Source: Atlanticothrix silvestris CENA357 | Lineage (GTDB): Bacteria; Cyanobacteriota; Cyanobacteriia; Cyanobacteriales; Nostocaceae | NCBI RefSeq assembly: GCF_016056295.1 | Contig: NZ_JAECZB010000035.1 | Span: 1 to 55,718, forward strand | Reading direction: 5' to 3' | DNA length: 55,718 nucleotides | In this document: positions 1 through 8,876 of the stretch, piece by piece | Numbering within the stretch: position 1 is the first letter of the stretch | Layout: every line of letters begins with the position of its first letter | The notes under the pieces: generated by a model | Database searches by the model: none | Told to the model about the DNA's origin: nothing | The model's input: only the letters and a program-made list of their open reading frames with translations | Translations under genes and position numbers: made by a program

Positions 1-980
1 CTATATATATATAGTGGTATTGCAAAAATATTTATTTGTAAAAAAAGAATTGATAGCTTAAAATAATCATCTACTTTTTCGTAGATTTGATTGTATAGAA
101 TAATTACACACATAAAAGATACAGCTAGTTGAATTATAATTAAAAGCCGCTTTAATTCATCCATCAAGTAGGCTTTAATTAAGATTAAAATTAAAAAAAA
201 TATGCCTGTTATTGTTATTAATACTAAAAATATATTTAGATTGTTTGAATATATCGTCATAAGTGTTATTATTGCTAGGACTATTACTGTTTTTCGGATA
301 GCTTTAAATAATTTGGATAATTTTAAATAATTTTGATTCAGTTTTTTTTCAATGCATATTGTTAACCACGAAGCAAAACTGATGCTAAAGAATATTAACC
401 CTGCCAAAAGGAATACCACAATCATAAATAAAATTGCAGGTTGATTGAATTTTACAAGAAAAATTGCTGTTGCTGTCATAGAAAAAATTATTAATGATGC
501 TTTTAGCCCTTGTATAAAGTTGACAATATTAAAATTTAAAAATCCAACTAGAGAAATAAAAAATATCAGGATAGTAAATCGTAATTGTTCTGATTCTTGT
601 TCAAAATTCAACTCAGACAATGAGTAAGCCCAAATGGATACTGGTAATAAAAAGATGAAGAGCAATAATGAAAAGGGAATAAAACTTAAAAATAAAAATA
701 ATAATTCATTCCAAATTTTATTACCAATTAGTCCCGCTTTAGCTTCAGTAAAGTCAGCTTTTATAAGTATTGCTTTTGTGAAGTCTGTACCACGGATATC
801 TGAACCAATAAATTTAGCTCCTTGAAGATTAGCTCCTCTAAAGTTAGCTTCTTCAAGATTAGCTTGCCTAAAGTCTATACCTTGAAGGTTTTGTTTTTCA
901 AAAGATTGACCTTTTAGATCAACTCCTTGAAAATTTCTGTTTCCTTGTTGGTATAAATCTAAAACTTCTTTGGCATCCAT
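1..980 (-). CDS. Pentapeptide-repeat protein with C-terminal membrane domain (partial, runs off window)
   Basis: Reading from the ATG at 980 on the minus strand, the frame stays open to base 1 (about 326 codons), so the stop lies outside the window. Residues about 15-75 are pentapeptide repeats of the A(N/D)Lxx type (for example EEANF, RGANL, QGAKF). From about residue 90 onward the protein is strongly hydrophobic, with several probable membrane segments. Pentapeptide repeats form a right-handed beta-helix and often mediate protein contacts; no enzymatic motif is visible. Base composition is very AT-rich, more so than the flanking genes. Specific function unknown. Confidence 0.8.
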   Translation of the reverse strand, partial: MDAKEVLDLYQQGNRNFQGVDLKGQSFEKQNLQGIDFRQANLEEANFRGANLQGAKFIGSDIRGTDFTKAILIKADFTEAKAGLIGNKIWNELLFLFLSFIPFSLLLFIFLLPVSIWAYSLSELNFEQESEQLRFTILIFFISLVGFLNFNIVNFIQGLKASLIIFSMTATAIFLVKFNQPAILFMIVVFLLAGLIFFSISFASWLTICIEKKLNQNYLKLSKLFKAIRKTVIVLAIITLMTIYSNNLNIFLVLITITGIFFLILILIKAYLMDELKRLLIIIQLAVSFMCVIILYNQIYEKVDDYFKLSILFLQINIFAIPLYIY

Positions 981-1345
981 AGGTATTTAGATTAATTATT
1001 ATGTTGAGCAAGTCGTATTCTATACGTATCAACATTAAGACTTAGCGAAGCTATACAGGCTAAACCCTTGACTGCCAGCTAATATCAAGTTAGATATTCA
1101 ACAGCTTATCAGAGGTAGCATCTGCAATAATGCTTATTACTGGATTTAAAGATTTTTTTTACCTTTGCGTATTTTTCCTTACTGACACAAGGCAACTTTA
1201 GCAAGTTAAGTTCTAAGGCTTTCGTAAACAAACAAGAGCGATCACCTAAATCACCCTATCATCAGAAATGCGTAGAAGCTCTGCTTCTTGTCGCTAGAAA
1301 TCGCTAATTTGACACTTTGTGCTTGTTCACTGCTCATCACTTAAT
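981..1345. other. Intergenic stretch, small dispersed repeat copy
   Basis: No convincing gene in either strand. Around 1238-1280 there is one copy of a dispersed unit (GCGATCACC followed by a CATCATCAGAAATGCGTAG-like stretch) that recurs near 2130-2370 and 3093-3150. Confidence 0.5.
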
Positions 1346-1759
1346 TTATGATGGTAAAATTTGAAATCCCGCTTGAGAAAAATGATTATCTAAGGTTAAA
1401 GCTGTAACAATCTCTCGTTGTTGCATAACAATAAATGATAAACAATCAGTGAGAGAATAAGATTTGTCTTTATGCTTTTGAAAATATTTCCATCCTTGAT
1501 TAAATAGAGTTTTATCGATTTCGATTAATTCTATATCAGGACTTTCCAATAATCGATTACCAACTTCAACTGCTTTATAATTAAGGTTTCGACTATTAAA
1601 AAAAGTAACAACTTCATCAAAAATATATGTTGTTGTTATTAAAAAAGGTTTGGACTTTATTAAAGTAGCCCAATTTAGTAATACTTTTTGATGAACATCT
1701 TCATTTTTGATTTCCAGAGCTAAAATATAGCTGGTATCTAAAAAGTAGATATTTTTCAT
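1346..1759 (-). CDS. PIN-domain ribonuclease toxin (VapC-like)
   Basis: A 137-residue protein that opens with FLDTSYILAL, the PIN-domain strand carrying the first metal-binding Asp. TDCLSF at about residue 105 and TLDNHF near the C-terminus supply the later acidic residues. PIN proteins are Mg-dependent RNases, and in VapBC modules they cleave tRNA or rRNA. The start overlaps the end of the upstream antitoxin-like gene by 4 bases, the usual toxin-antitoxin arrangement. All expected acidic positions look intact, so this toxin is probably functional. Confidence 0.85.
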   Translation of the reverse strand: MKNIYFLDTSYILALEIKNEDVHQKVLLNWATLIKSKPFLITTTYIFDEVVTFFNSRNLNYKAVEVGNRLLESPDIELIEIDKTLFNQGWKYFQKHKDKSYSLTDCLSFIVMQQREIVTALTLDNHFSQAGFQILPS

Positions 1760-1965
1760 TGGTTATAGAGATAATGATCATGGTTAAGTGCACCATCTCT
1801 TACATCACATTCCACAGGATTTGAACCTAAATCCCAAATAGAAGATATTTTTTTGATACTAGTAATAATAATTTTCCCATGTTCTTGAATAATCTCAAAT
1901 TCTTCATTTTCTCCTAATAGTTCTTTAGGAATTAGTAACCCTTGTTCTGTGGCTGTTAATTTCAT
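1756..1965 (-). CDS. Antitoxin, AbrB/VapB-like
   Basis: A 69-residue protein whose first part (KLTATEQGLLIPKELLGENEEFEI...GKIIITS) looks like the swapped-hairpin AbrB/MazE DNA-binding fold. The acidic, flexible C-terminal tail would wrap the toxin. It ends inside the start of the PIN toxin gene. By analogy with such modules it probably represses its own promoter. Assignment rests on the fold-like pattern plus the neighbour. Confidence 0.75.
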   Translation of the reverse strand: MKLTATEQGLLIPKELLGENEEFEIIQEHGKIIITSIKKISSIWDLGSNPVECDVRDGALNHDHYLYNQ

Positions 1966-2119
1966 GTTTAATTACCTCGATTAATTTTGTCAGTTAATCA
2001 AATAAATTTGTTTTTTAGCAAAGTAGTGTAGATAATATCTACTCAGCAATTTTAACAAAATTATCAAAAACGTGCTTTGGTGTTATTTTGCTCATCTATT
2101 GTTCTTCATGCGTAGATAA

Positions 2120-2372
2120 GCTTTTCGTAGACATCGCCCACATCAACCCCATCATCAAAAGTGCGATCGCTTCTTTAAGACAGTTGCTAAGAGAGCGATC
2201 GCCCAAATCAACCCCATCATCAAAAGTGCGATCACCCACATCACCCCAGCACCAAAAGTGCGATCGCTCACTAGACACACTTTCTCAGAGTGCGATCGCC
2301 CAAATCAATCCCTTCACCAGAAGTGCGATCGCTCACATCAACCCTATCACCAGAAATGCAATCGCCTACTAC
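2120..2372. repeat. Tandem array of HIP1-containing units
   Basis: Six or seven imperfect units of about 33-40 bases, each with a GCGATCGC (or GCGATCAC) octamer followed by a CAAATCAACCCCATCATCA-like spacer and AAAGT. Isolated copies occur near 1238 and 3093. The open frames crossing the array on both strands are products of the repeat and carry no recognisable protein. Confidence 0.75.
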
Positions 2373-2417
2373 CCCTTGTGTTTTTTATTATATTTAAAAA
2401 TATTATTAACAATCTTT

Positions 2418-2772
2418 TCAGAGGACTCGCATTCGGATACGCTCGTCTTCAACCACACTGAAATGTCCTGCCCAGTCAGGGCGAGATGCTATGGCGATCG
2501 CCACTTTTTGAGCAACAACTATACCGGAAGGTGCTTTAATCCGAAATAAGATAATCCCACAAGTTGCAGGCAAATGTGAACGGAAGGCGAGTTTACCAAA
2601 GTCTTTATCAAAGGTGAGGAGAATGCGCTCGTCACCTTGAGCGCGGTTTAAAACTTCGGTATCAGCAATCCCAGGAGCATCAGTGCGAATCCATGTAACA
2701 TCGTGACCTCCGCAGCGAGCGAAGTGCTTCTATGGCATCTCCTGGGAAATTTTCGTTGGCTAGAAAGCGCAT
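2418..2772 (-). pseudogene. DUF5615 PIN-like toxin gene, frameshifted
   Basis: Reading from ATG at 2772 gives MRFLANENFPGDAIEAL, the typical DUF5615 start. The frame is then lost at about 2710-2722, inside a CGCTCGCTGCGGAGG stretch. A one-base shift restores GHDVTWIRTDAPGIADTEVL, LLTFDKDFGKLAF and the remainder up to the stop at 2418-2420. The conserved acidic residues (DENFP-like, TDAPG, TFDKDFG) are present across the two frames. It follows a DUF433 gene by 2 bases, the usual antitoxin partner. Either a decayed toxin or a sequencing error. Confidence 0.75.
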
Positions 2773-2774
2773 AA

Positions 2775-3005
2775 TTACCCAGGAAAAGCGTAAACTTTTT
2801 CAGCTTTAAGGCTGGCACTAGCATAGCCTAAACAAGCTTGAATATCTTCGAGGGTAATACCAGGGTAGTTGCAGAGAATTTCGTCATTTGTCCAGCCTTG
2901 AGCAAGAAGGTCAATGATAAACTCAACAGAAAGACGAGTACCTTTAATAATTGGTTTGCCGACAAGGACGTTAGGATCTATAACAATTCGGGATTGCAAA
3001 TCCAT
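2775..3005 (-). CDS. DUF433 protein, antitoxin of a DUF5615/DUF433 pair
   Basis: 76 residues with the DUF433 hallmarks RIVIDPNVLVGKPIIKGTR and a following helix-turn-helix-like segment (SVEFIIDLLAQGWTNDEILCNYPGITLEDIQACL). It lies just upstream of the frameshifted DUF5615 gene on the same strand. The family is generally paired with PIN-like toxins and probably binds DNA. This partner is intact although the toxin is broken. Confidence 0.85.
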   Translation of the reverse strand: MDLQSRIVIDPNVLVGKPIIKGTRLSVEFIIDLLAQGWTNDEILCNYPGITLEDIQACLGYASASLKAEKVYAFPG

Positions 3006-3271
3006 AAAATTAAGTTTAGTGTGTTGTTTTTATTTTATTCTATTTGCCTCAACAAACCTCTACTTGCTCAAATAACTACAATTTGGATTAGAGCGATCGC
3101 CTAAATCAACCCATCATCAGAAATGCGTAGGCGTAGCCCGTCGTAGACACAGTTGCTCAGAATCCGATCGCATAAATTGACAGTGATATATAGGATAGGT
3201 TTTATTATTGGCGATATGCCTAAGGCATTAAGCTTCATTTATCGTTTATTTACGAGAGTTGGCTACTTACT

Positions 3272-3511
3272 TTACTCGTAAAAGAATGGAAAAAGTTGTT
3301 CTTCAGGAATGTATTTACTTGCCTGTCTAAAAATAGCTTTGCAAGTTCCTGTATCTAACTGCCGATGTAATGGTATTGTTAAAGTCTCTTTTTGTTCTAC
3401 ACCAGAACGACGCAACTTAATATAACTGCCCTTTTGGCTGTGTACTTCAAAGCCAAACTCACCCAAAATATCAACAATCTCAGCACCTGATAATCATTTG
3501 AGTCTAGGCAT
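3272..3511 (-). pseudogene. hicA: HicA-type mRNA interferase gene with in-frame TGA at codon 6
   Basis: An ATG at 3511, overlapping the hicB stop by 8 bases, starts MPRLK. A TGA stop follows (3494-3496), then LSGAEIVDILGEFGFEVHSQKGSY in the same frame to the end. The segment GFEVHSQKGSYIKLRR contains the conserved HicA glycine and catalytic histidine (SQKGSH-type, here SQKGSY, so the usual histidine is replaced by Tyr). A shorter protein could start at MGEFG (3466), but it would lack the first helix. Probably inactive. Confidence 0.7.
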
Positions 3512-3737
3512 ATTCTAGTTGAAGTTCAAAAGTTATCATTAGAGAAGGTTTATCTACTAAACCAAATTGAGTTGGATCTTCGTCTTCTAAATGCAAAGCG
3601 ACTGCTTCACGAAGGTTATGAACAACTTCATCCAGAGTCTCTCCCTGAGTTACTACAGAAACTTCTAGACATTCTGCTACGTATCCGTGCTGTTCACCTG
3701 AATAAATTACTGCTCTAATATTCTGCTTCAACTCCAT
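3504..3737 (-). CDS. hicB: HicB-family antitoxin
   Basis: 77 residues with the partial RNase-H-like HicB fold: AVIYSGEQHGYVAECLEVSVVTQGETLDEVVHNLREAVALHLED is the family signature (YVAECPEL...GET..EA..NL.EA). It lacks a long C-terminal DNA-binding domain, as is common in cyanobacterial HicB. The first gene of a hicBA pair whose toxin start overlaps its end. It would neutralise HicA; here the toxin is damaged. Confidence 0.85.
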   Translation of the reverse strand: MELKQNIRAVIYSGEQHGYVAECLEVSVVTQGETLDEVVHNLREAVALHLEDEDPTQFGLVDKPSLMITFELQLEYA

Positions 3738-4070
3738 AAGTCATCTTAAAACTCCAAGAATTTTATTAAGTTAAGTTATGCCTTTATGCTATACCATTAA
3801 ATATGAATAATTCGTATCCGCAACAAATCAGAGCGTAGGCGTAGCCCGCACTTCGGCAAGCTCAGTCACCAATCTAATTGAGACAATGCGAACTAAAGAG
3901 AACTGTAATTACCTGCTTGGCGATCGCAGGAACTAGCTGTACACGATAGATACCTAAATACTTTAATCTATAGCTAAACTTAAGCTAATAGACATCTCCA
4001 TAAATTAGGTTTTTACCTAGACAGCATAAAAGTTTGAAATTCTTTTCGGAGATGTCTAATAGTCTTCACG
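3738..4070. other. Intergenic stretch with small dispersed repeats
   Basis: No gene seen. Around 3833-3870 there is an AGGCGTAGCCCG-type dispersed repeat followed by CACTTCGGCAAGCTCAG, a motif common in intergenic DNA of heterocystous cyanobacteria. Confidence 0.45.
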
Positions 4071-5354
4071 CTATTCCTCTGCCCCAGCTTTTTGTAAACT
4101 CCTAACTACATCCCGATAACCGTTAAATTCCGCAATCATCAAAGCAGTATAGCCACCCCGGTTTTTCAAATTCAAATTGGCTCCAGCTGCGAGCAATATC
4201 TGCACAATTTCAACATAACCAGCAGAGGCAGCCCACATCAATGCTGTCGCCCCTGCGGAGTCTCGAAAATTGACATCTGCTCCCCTTGACAGCAACAGTT
4301 TGATGATCTCTGTATATTTGCGTTCGGTTGCTTTGATCAAAGCAGTTTTGCCATCATTTCCTGGAATATTGGCATCAGCGCCATAATCTAGCAATATTTT
4401 TACTGTATCAGTGTATCCCTGTGATACCGCCAGCAACAAAGGTCTTTCACTCAGGTTGTTACCATTGATATCTGCCCCAAAACGTAGCAGTGCTTCCACA
4501 ATTTGGCTGTGTCCCTGCAATGCTGCTACCAAAATTGGTGTATCGCCCAGGTGATTTTGAATTTGCACATTTGCACCCCGGTTCAATAACACTTGCACTA
4601 CATCTATGTAACCTTCCACAACAGCCAGGTGTAGGGCTGTTTCACCATCTTGGTCTTGGAGATTAATTTGGGCACCTTGATTTAATAAAGCAGCTGCGAT
4701 CGCACTATGTCCTGCTGCTGCTGCTGCCAAGAGTGCAGTTCCACCATCCCCATTTTTTAAGTCTACATCAGCCCCTGCATCTAACAATGCTTGCAACCCA
4801 TGTAGATTTCCTAAGTCAGCTGCTATAGTCAAAGGCGTTTCGCCTTCTTCATCTTGGGCATTGACATCTACACCACTTTGTAATAGGAGTTTTACAACTG
4901 CTGTATGCCCATGTTTTACAGCCAGCTTCAAAGCAGTGTCATCATCTTTATCTGTGAAATTTCCTTTAGCCCCAGCAGCCAATAAAACTCGCACTACTTC
5001 GACATAACCTTTGAGCGCGGCTGCCATTAAAGCTGTACTACCATCTTCATTGGTAGCATCAACATCAGCTCCTCTAGATACTAAAAGCTGCACAATATCG
5101 AGCCGATTAGCACTAGCAGCCAACATCAAAGCCGTTAAACCATAGCGTTTTCGAGCTAAATTAATATTTGCCCCAGCATCCAACAGCGATCGCACAATTT
5201 CGGTGTAGCCTAAATTGGCAGCAAACATTAACGCCGTGGTACCATCGCGATCGCACGCGTCAACCCTAGCACCATCATTCAGTAGCGCACACAGCCGCTT
5301 GATATCCCCACTTTTAGCAGCCTTTAGCAGCAAGACATCGTTATTTTCTGTCAT
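4071..5354 (-). CDS. Ankyrin-repeat protein
   Basis: About 427 residues made almost wholly of 33-residue ankyrin repeats (about twelve), with consensus pieces such as DGTTALMFAANLGYTEIVRSLLDAGANIN repeated to the C-terminus. An upstream in-frame ATG at 5369 exists, but MTENNDVLLL starting at 5354 looks like the natural N-terminus. No signal peptide or added catalytic domain, so it is a cytoplasmic protein-interaction scaffold of unknown partner. It stands alone between intergenic spacers and is divergent from the DUF4079 gene. Confidence 0.9.
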   Translation of the reverse strand: MTENNDVLLLKAAKSGDIKRLCALLNDGARVDACDRDGTTALMFAANLGYTEIVRSLLDAGANINLARKRYGLTALMLAASANRLDIVQLLVSRGADVDATNEDGSTALMAAALKGYVEVVRVLLAAGAKGNFTDKDDDTALKLAVKHGHTAVVKLLLQSGVDVNAQDEEGETPLTIAADLGNLHGLQALLDAGADVDLKNGDGGTALLAAAAAGHSAIAAALLNQGAQINLQDQDGETALHLAVVEGYIDVVQVLLNRGANVQIQNHLGDTPILVAALQGHSQIVEALLRFGADINGNNLSERPLLLAVSQGYTDTVKILLDYGADANIPGNDGKTALIKATERKYTEIIKLLLSRGADVNFRDSAGATALMWAASAGYVEIVQILLAAGANLNLKNRGGYTALMIAEFNGYRDVVRSLQKAGAEE

Positions 5355-5622
5355 GAATAAGTCCCGCATCAGCAGGTTTTGTTCGTCTAGTATCAGAATT
5401 TAGTCTGAGATCGTTTAACCACTTTTGCAAGAGGTTTAGAGCAGAAAATGGGAAGACGTAAGAGAGCAGTGTTTAGACTACGCTCAACTGCCGCGTAGTC
5501 GAAACTCAACAACCAAAGCACAGGAGAATGATTTTTACCCATGCCCAATTCTCAATGCCCTATGCCCCATGCTTAAAGTTATACTAATTTTTATGAAGAT
5601 TTAAGAATTGGGCGAGAACACA

Positions 5623-6093
5623 ATGACTCTGGAACTGTCCCCTTCGGTTAAATTTGGGCTAAACTTTATTCACCCGCTACTTATGTGGGTACTTTTAGCA
5701 TTATCACTTTATGCTGCTTACCTAGGACTGCAAGTACAGCGTACCAGAAACGCTCAAGGAGACGAGAAAAAAGAACTAATTAAAGGTAGATATAACATCA
5801 AACACTACCAAATTGGTTCCATAATTCTGGCTGTGATGGTGATAGGTGCAATTGGAGGTATGGCTGTCACTTACATCAATAACGGTAAGTTATTTGTTCA
5901 ACCTCACCTTTTAGCAGGACTTGGGATGACAGGCTTAATTGCATCTTCTGCTGCTTTGTCTCCTTTTATGCAAAAAGGAGCAAATTGGGCGCGCATGACT
6001 CACATTTTATTAAATTTTGTGCTTTTAGGGCTTTTCACTTGGCAAGCTATTACTGGCGTGCAAATTGTCCAAAGGATTCTCACAAAGGCATAG
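5623..6093 (+). CDS. DUF4079 membrane protein
   Basis: 156 residues from the ATG at 5623; an alternative TTG five codons upstream is less likely. Four hydrophobic segments are visible: FIHPLLMWVLLALSLYAAYL, IGSIILAVMVIGAIGGMAV, HLLAGLGMTGLIASSAAL and HILLNFVLLGLFTWQAITGV. Several histidines lie at membrane edges (the HP of the first segment, the KHYQ loop, QPHL, THILLN), a pattern reminiscent of heme-ligand histidines in small membrane cytochromes. DUF4079 proteins are found in cyanobacteria and plastids; their role is not established. Confidence 0.85.
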   Translation: MTLELSPSVKFGLNFIHPLLMWVLLALSLYAAYLGLQVQRTRNAQGDEKKELIKGRYNIKHYQIGSIILAVMVIGAIGGMAVTYINNGKLFVQPHLLAGLGMTGLIASSAALSPFMQKGANWARMTHILLNFVLLGLFTWQAITGVQIVQRILTKA

Positions 6094-6232
6094 GCAACCA
6101 CTTCGGGGAATTAAAAATTAAAAATTAAAAGTTAAAAATTAAGAACAATAATAATTTTTAATTAATTAATTTTTAATTCAAAAAAGGGTATCGGGCATGG
6201 GTAAAAATCATTCTCCTATGCCCCTCTGCCTC

Positions 6233-6901
6233 TTAGTTGATTAACCACTTTTTTTTATAATTGCCAGGAAAGCATATACCTAAAGATTGGTGAAAATCTT
6301 CCTGGACTTTACGAGTTAAGCGGCGAGAGACTTGACGGACGATTTGGTTTAGTAAGCGATCGCCTGTAGACTGTATCAAAGACTGAGGTAATCGTTGAAT
6401 AAACCGAGGGAAGTGAAGATCAACGACTAAATCCAATTCCCATTCAACTAAGGTCATCTCAGTTAAATTTTCTTTTAACTGTAGTGATGCATGATAGTCT
6501 ACATCGTAACCAGGTGGATGATAATCAGGAATGGGAATTGTCCGAATGCTGTAGACCCCTTTATCTTGGGGTAATAGTTCTAAACCAACTTTCGGCTCTA
6601 CTTCGTAACCAAAAGAGCCAAAACGACCGATGATGAGAGCGTAACCATTTTCCCCCAAAGGTTGCACCTTCATGGGTTCCGCACAACGCGAAAACCATGA
6701 AGCGTGAGCATCAAGATACTCAGTAACTGTATCTTTTGGGGCACACAACGCCATTGAGTCGCTATAACGACCATAAAACTTGGTTGGTGTCCCCACAGTT
6801 GCTGGTGTGGGGGTGTCTTCGGCTGCTGCTGGATTTGACGCTACGGGCAAAACTGTTTCTGTTATATCGAGAGATTGATATTCGCCGTTTGTTGAAAGCA
6901 T
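6233..6901 (-). CDS. DUF1997 family protein
   Basis: 222 residues. The first 35 are low-complexity (Ala/Pro/Thr). The rest matches the DUF1997 pattern seen in cyanobacteria and plants: FYGRYSDSMALCAPKDTVTEYLDAHASWFSRCAEPMKV, then an alternating beta pattern and a C-terminal amphipathic helix region with SLIQSTGDRLLNQIVRQVSRRLTRKVQEDFH. The fold is probably a START/SRPBCC-like lipid or small-molecule binding cavity. No function is established. No membrane segment. The gene faces the DUF4079 gene convergently. Confidence 0.8.
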   Translation of the reverse strand: MLSTNGEYQSLDITETVLPVASNPAAAEDTPTPATVGTPTKFYGRYSDSMALCAPKDTVTEYLDAHASWFSRCAEPMKVQPLGENGYALIIGRFGSFGYEVEPKVGLELLPQDKGVYSIRTIPIPDYHPPGYDVDYHASLQLKENLTEMTLVEWELDLVVDLHFPRFIQRLPQSLIQSTGDRLLNQIVRQVSRRLTRKVQEDFHQSLGICFPGNYKKKWLIN

Positions 6902-7080
6902 GAATGCGTTCCCGTATATTTTGGCGTTTGTCTATATTAATAATTCCCAGTTTGTTTGGGTCGTTTAGCAACGAAGTACAATTTTTGACTAAAACTCAAT
7001 AATTTATCACGAACTTCATAGAATTACTAAAATTAAAGAACTAAACAGTCACATATTAGTTTCCCAGGATAACGTAAATC

Positions 7081-7737
7081 ATGAAAGCATTTGTAGCAGG
7101 GGCAACAGGTGAAACCGGTCGTCGCATCGTCAAAGAACTAATAGCACGGAATATTCCGGTTCGGGCTTTGGTGCGGGATGTCGAGCAAGCTAGAGCTATT
7201 TTGCCTCCTGAGGCTGAATTGGTAGTAGGGGATGTATTAAAGCCAGAAAGCCTGAATGCTGCTTTGGGAGACACTACAGTATTGCTGTGTGCTACTGGAG
7301 CAAAACCTAGCTTTGACCCTACTGGCCCTTATAAAGTAGATTTTGAAGGGACTAAAAATTTAGTGGATGTCGCTAAATCTAAGGGAATTGAGCATTTTGT
7401 CATGGTTTCTTCTTTGTGTACTTCCCAGTTGTTCCATCCGTTGAACTTGTTTTGGCTAATTTTGGTTTGGAAAAAACAAGCAGAGGAGTACATCCAAAAA
7501 AGTGGTCTGACTTATACGATTGTGCGTCCTGGTGGTCTAAAAAATGAAGATAACACCGATGCGATCGTGATGCAGAGTGCTGATACATTATTCGATGGTA
7601 GTATTCCTCGACAAAAAGTTGCCCAAGTTTGCGTCGAGTCTCTACTTGAACCAGCTGCACGCAATAAAGTTGTTGAGATTGTTGCTAAACCAGAAGCTAC
7701 CTCTAAAAGCTTTGAGGAATTATTTCAACAGTGTTAA
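7081..7737 (+). CDS. NAD(P)-binding SDR-family protein (Tic62/NmrA-like)
   Basis: 218 residues beginning KAFVAGATGETGRRIV, the GxxGxxG dinucleotide-binding motif of atypical short-chain dehydrogenases. VRALVRD after strand 2 suggests NADP preference. VSSLC and the TYTIVRPGGL motif are typical of the NmrA/Tic62 branch. The classic YxxxK catalytic pair is not evident, so it may act as a redox sensor or scaffold. Similar cyanobacterial and plastid proteins bind ferredoxin-NADP reductase or assist photosystem assembly. Start ATG is well placed, with CCAGGATAACG upstream. Confidence 0.85.
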   Translation: MKAFVAGATGETGRRIVKELIARNIPVRALVRDVEQARAILPPEAELVVGDVLKPESLNAALGDTTVLLCATGAKPSFDPTGPYKVDFEGTKNLVDVAKSKGIEHFVMVSSLCTSQLFHPLNLFWLILVWKKQAEEYIQKSGLTYTIVRPGGLKNEDNTDAIVMQSADTLFDGSIPRQKVAQVCVESLLEPAARNKVVEIVAKPEATSKSFEELFQQC

Positions 7738-7892
7738 GTCATTACTGAGTCAGAGAAAGTTGAGATTGACCCTGATATTGTCATGGTTTCTCAACTATTT
7801 CCTCAAATCATTCATAGCAATACCAATATACTGCTGCTTAAATTTAGGGCAAGCTAGAGAAATTAAAAAATTGCTCCTTTAAAAAACAAGCC

Positions 7893-8678
7893 ATGCAAAA
7901 TTTAAACGAATTGAACACTACAGGGCTGAGTGTAGAACTATTGCATGTCCAGACCAATATTTCCTTTGAGTTACCACCAAATCTTGCTGTAGTTCATATT
8001 GGTAAACCGAATGACCAAAGTCCACCTGATATTGATCTTACTAACTTGCCAAATGCTGATGTAATTTCTCGCATTCATGCACAAATTCAAGTAGAAGAAA
8101 ATAATTACTTTATTGAAGACTTAGGAAGCTCTAATAGCACATTCCTTAACAATGTAAAGCTGGAGCCTAGAACTCCTTACCAGTTGAAGTTAGGAGATAA
8201 AATTGACCTTGGTCAGGGTGGGAAAGTAACATTTATATTTCAAAATCAACAAGAATATCCACACAACTTTATACCTGCTGCCAATCCTACTAGATTTCAA
8301 TCTCCAAGTACCAAGAATAATAGACAAGCTACAGTAGATAGACCAACGAAGCTTGTAGGCTTGGCTTTGATGATAACAGGCGTTGTTATTTTAACTGCAA
8401 ATATCCAAGTGGGGATTTTCTTTCGTATTCCTGGTATTTTATTGTGTTGTGCTGGGGCTTTTGTTCTTTTCCAGCGGCGAGTTAACCAGAACTTAGGTTG
8501 GCTTTTGATAGCTCTAGGAATTGCAGTAATTACTTTTACTGGTAATATATTCGCGTCAGTCAATCTTTTAGTAATCCTGGCATCATCTATTTTATTTTTA
8601 ATTGGCTACCAACTCTTTACTACTGGGAAAATCTTAGATTACGATTTGCGATCGATCAAAGCATTAATTAAGAAGTAG
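7893..8678 (+). CDS. FHA-domain protein with C-terminal membrane segments
   Basis: 261 residues. Residues about 25-115 form a forkhead-associated domain with the phosphothreonine-binding signature ISRIHAQI ... EDLGSSNSTFLNN. A linker rich in Asn/Thr/Pro follows (about 115-150). Then come four probable membrane helices (LVGLALMITGVVILTAN, IPGILLCCAGAFVLF, LGWLLIALGIAVITFTGN, LLVILASSILFLIGYQLF). It should recruit phosphorylated Ser/Thr-kinase targets to the membrane. The cognate kinase is not evident nearby; the kinase at 9850 is truncated. Confidence 0.88.
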   Translation: MQNLNELNTTGLSVELLHVQTNISFELPPNLAVVHIGKPNDQSPPDIDLTNLPNADVISRIHAQIQVEENNYFIEDLGSSNSTFLNNVKLEPRTPYQLKLGDKIDLGQGGKVTFIFQNQQEYPHNFIPAANPTRFQSPSTKNNRQATVDRPTKLVGLALMITGVVILTANIQVGIFFRIPGILLCCAGAFVLFQRRVNQNLGWLLIALGIAVITFTGNIFASVNLLVILASSILFLIGYQLFTTGKILDYDLRSIKALIKK

Positions 8679-8759
8679 TCGATAATTAAAGAAGCAGCAA
8701 GTAATTAATTAAACGCTGCAATTTTGTCACAAAAATTAATAGAAACAGGGTCGGTTAAT

Positions 8760-8876
8760 ATGGCTAACAATACACAAAACTTAGCACCTTCTGACCACAG
8801 TATAGGCAATATCTTGATTGTTTCTTTACTAGCTCTCTGTGGGCTGACTTTCATTATTCTTTTAGGAATTTTCTAA
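8760..8876 (+). CDS. Small single-pass membrane protein (38 aa)
   Basis: A short frame, MANNTQNLAPSDHSIG followed by one hydrophobic helix (NILIVSLLALCGLTFIILLGIF) and an immediate stop. It has a polar N-terminal tail and one transmembrane span, the architecture of small photosystem or cytochrome subunits, but I cannot match it to a named one. CAGGGTCGG upstream could serve as a weak ribosome-binding site. It is 80 bases after the FHA gene and may be co-transcribed. Confidence 0.6.
   Translation: MANNTQNLAPSDHSIGNILIVSLLALCGLTFIILLGIF

Noticed and set aside
2088-2549. 153-residue frame across the HIP1 array
   Set aside because: Protein is made of repeat translations (QHQKCDRS, NPFTRSAIAHINP) and ends in DUF5615 antisense; no family pattern.
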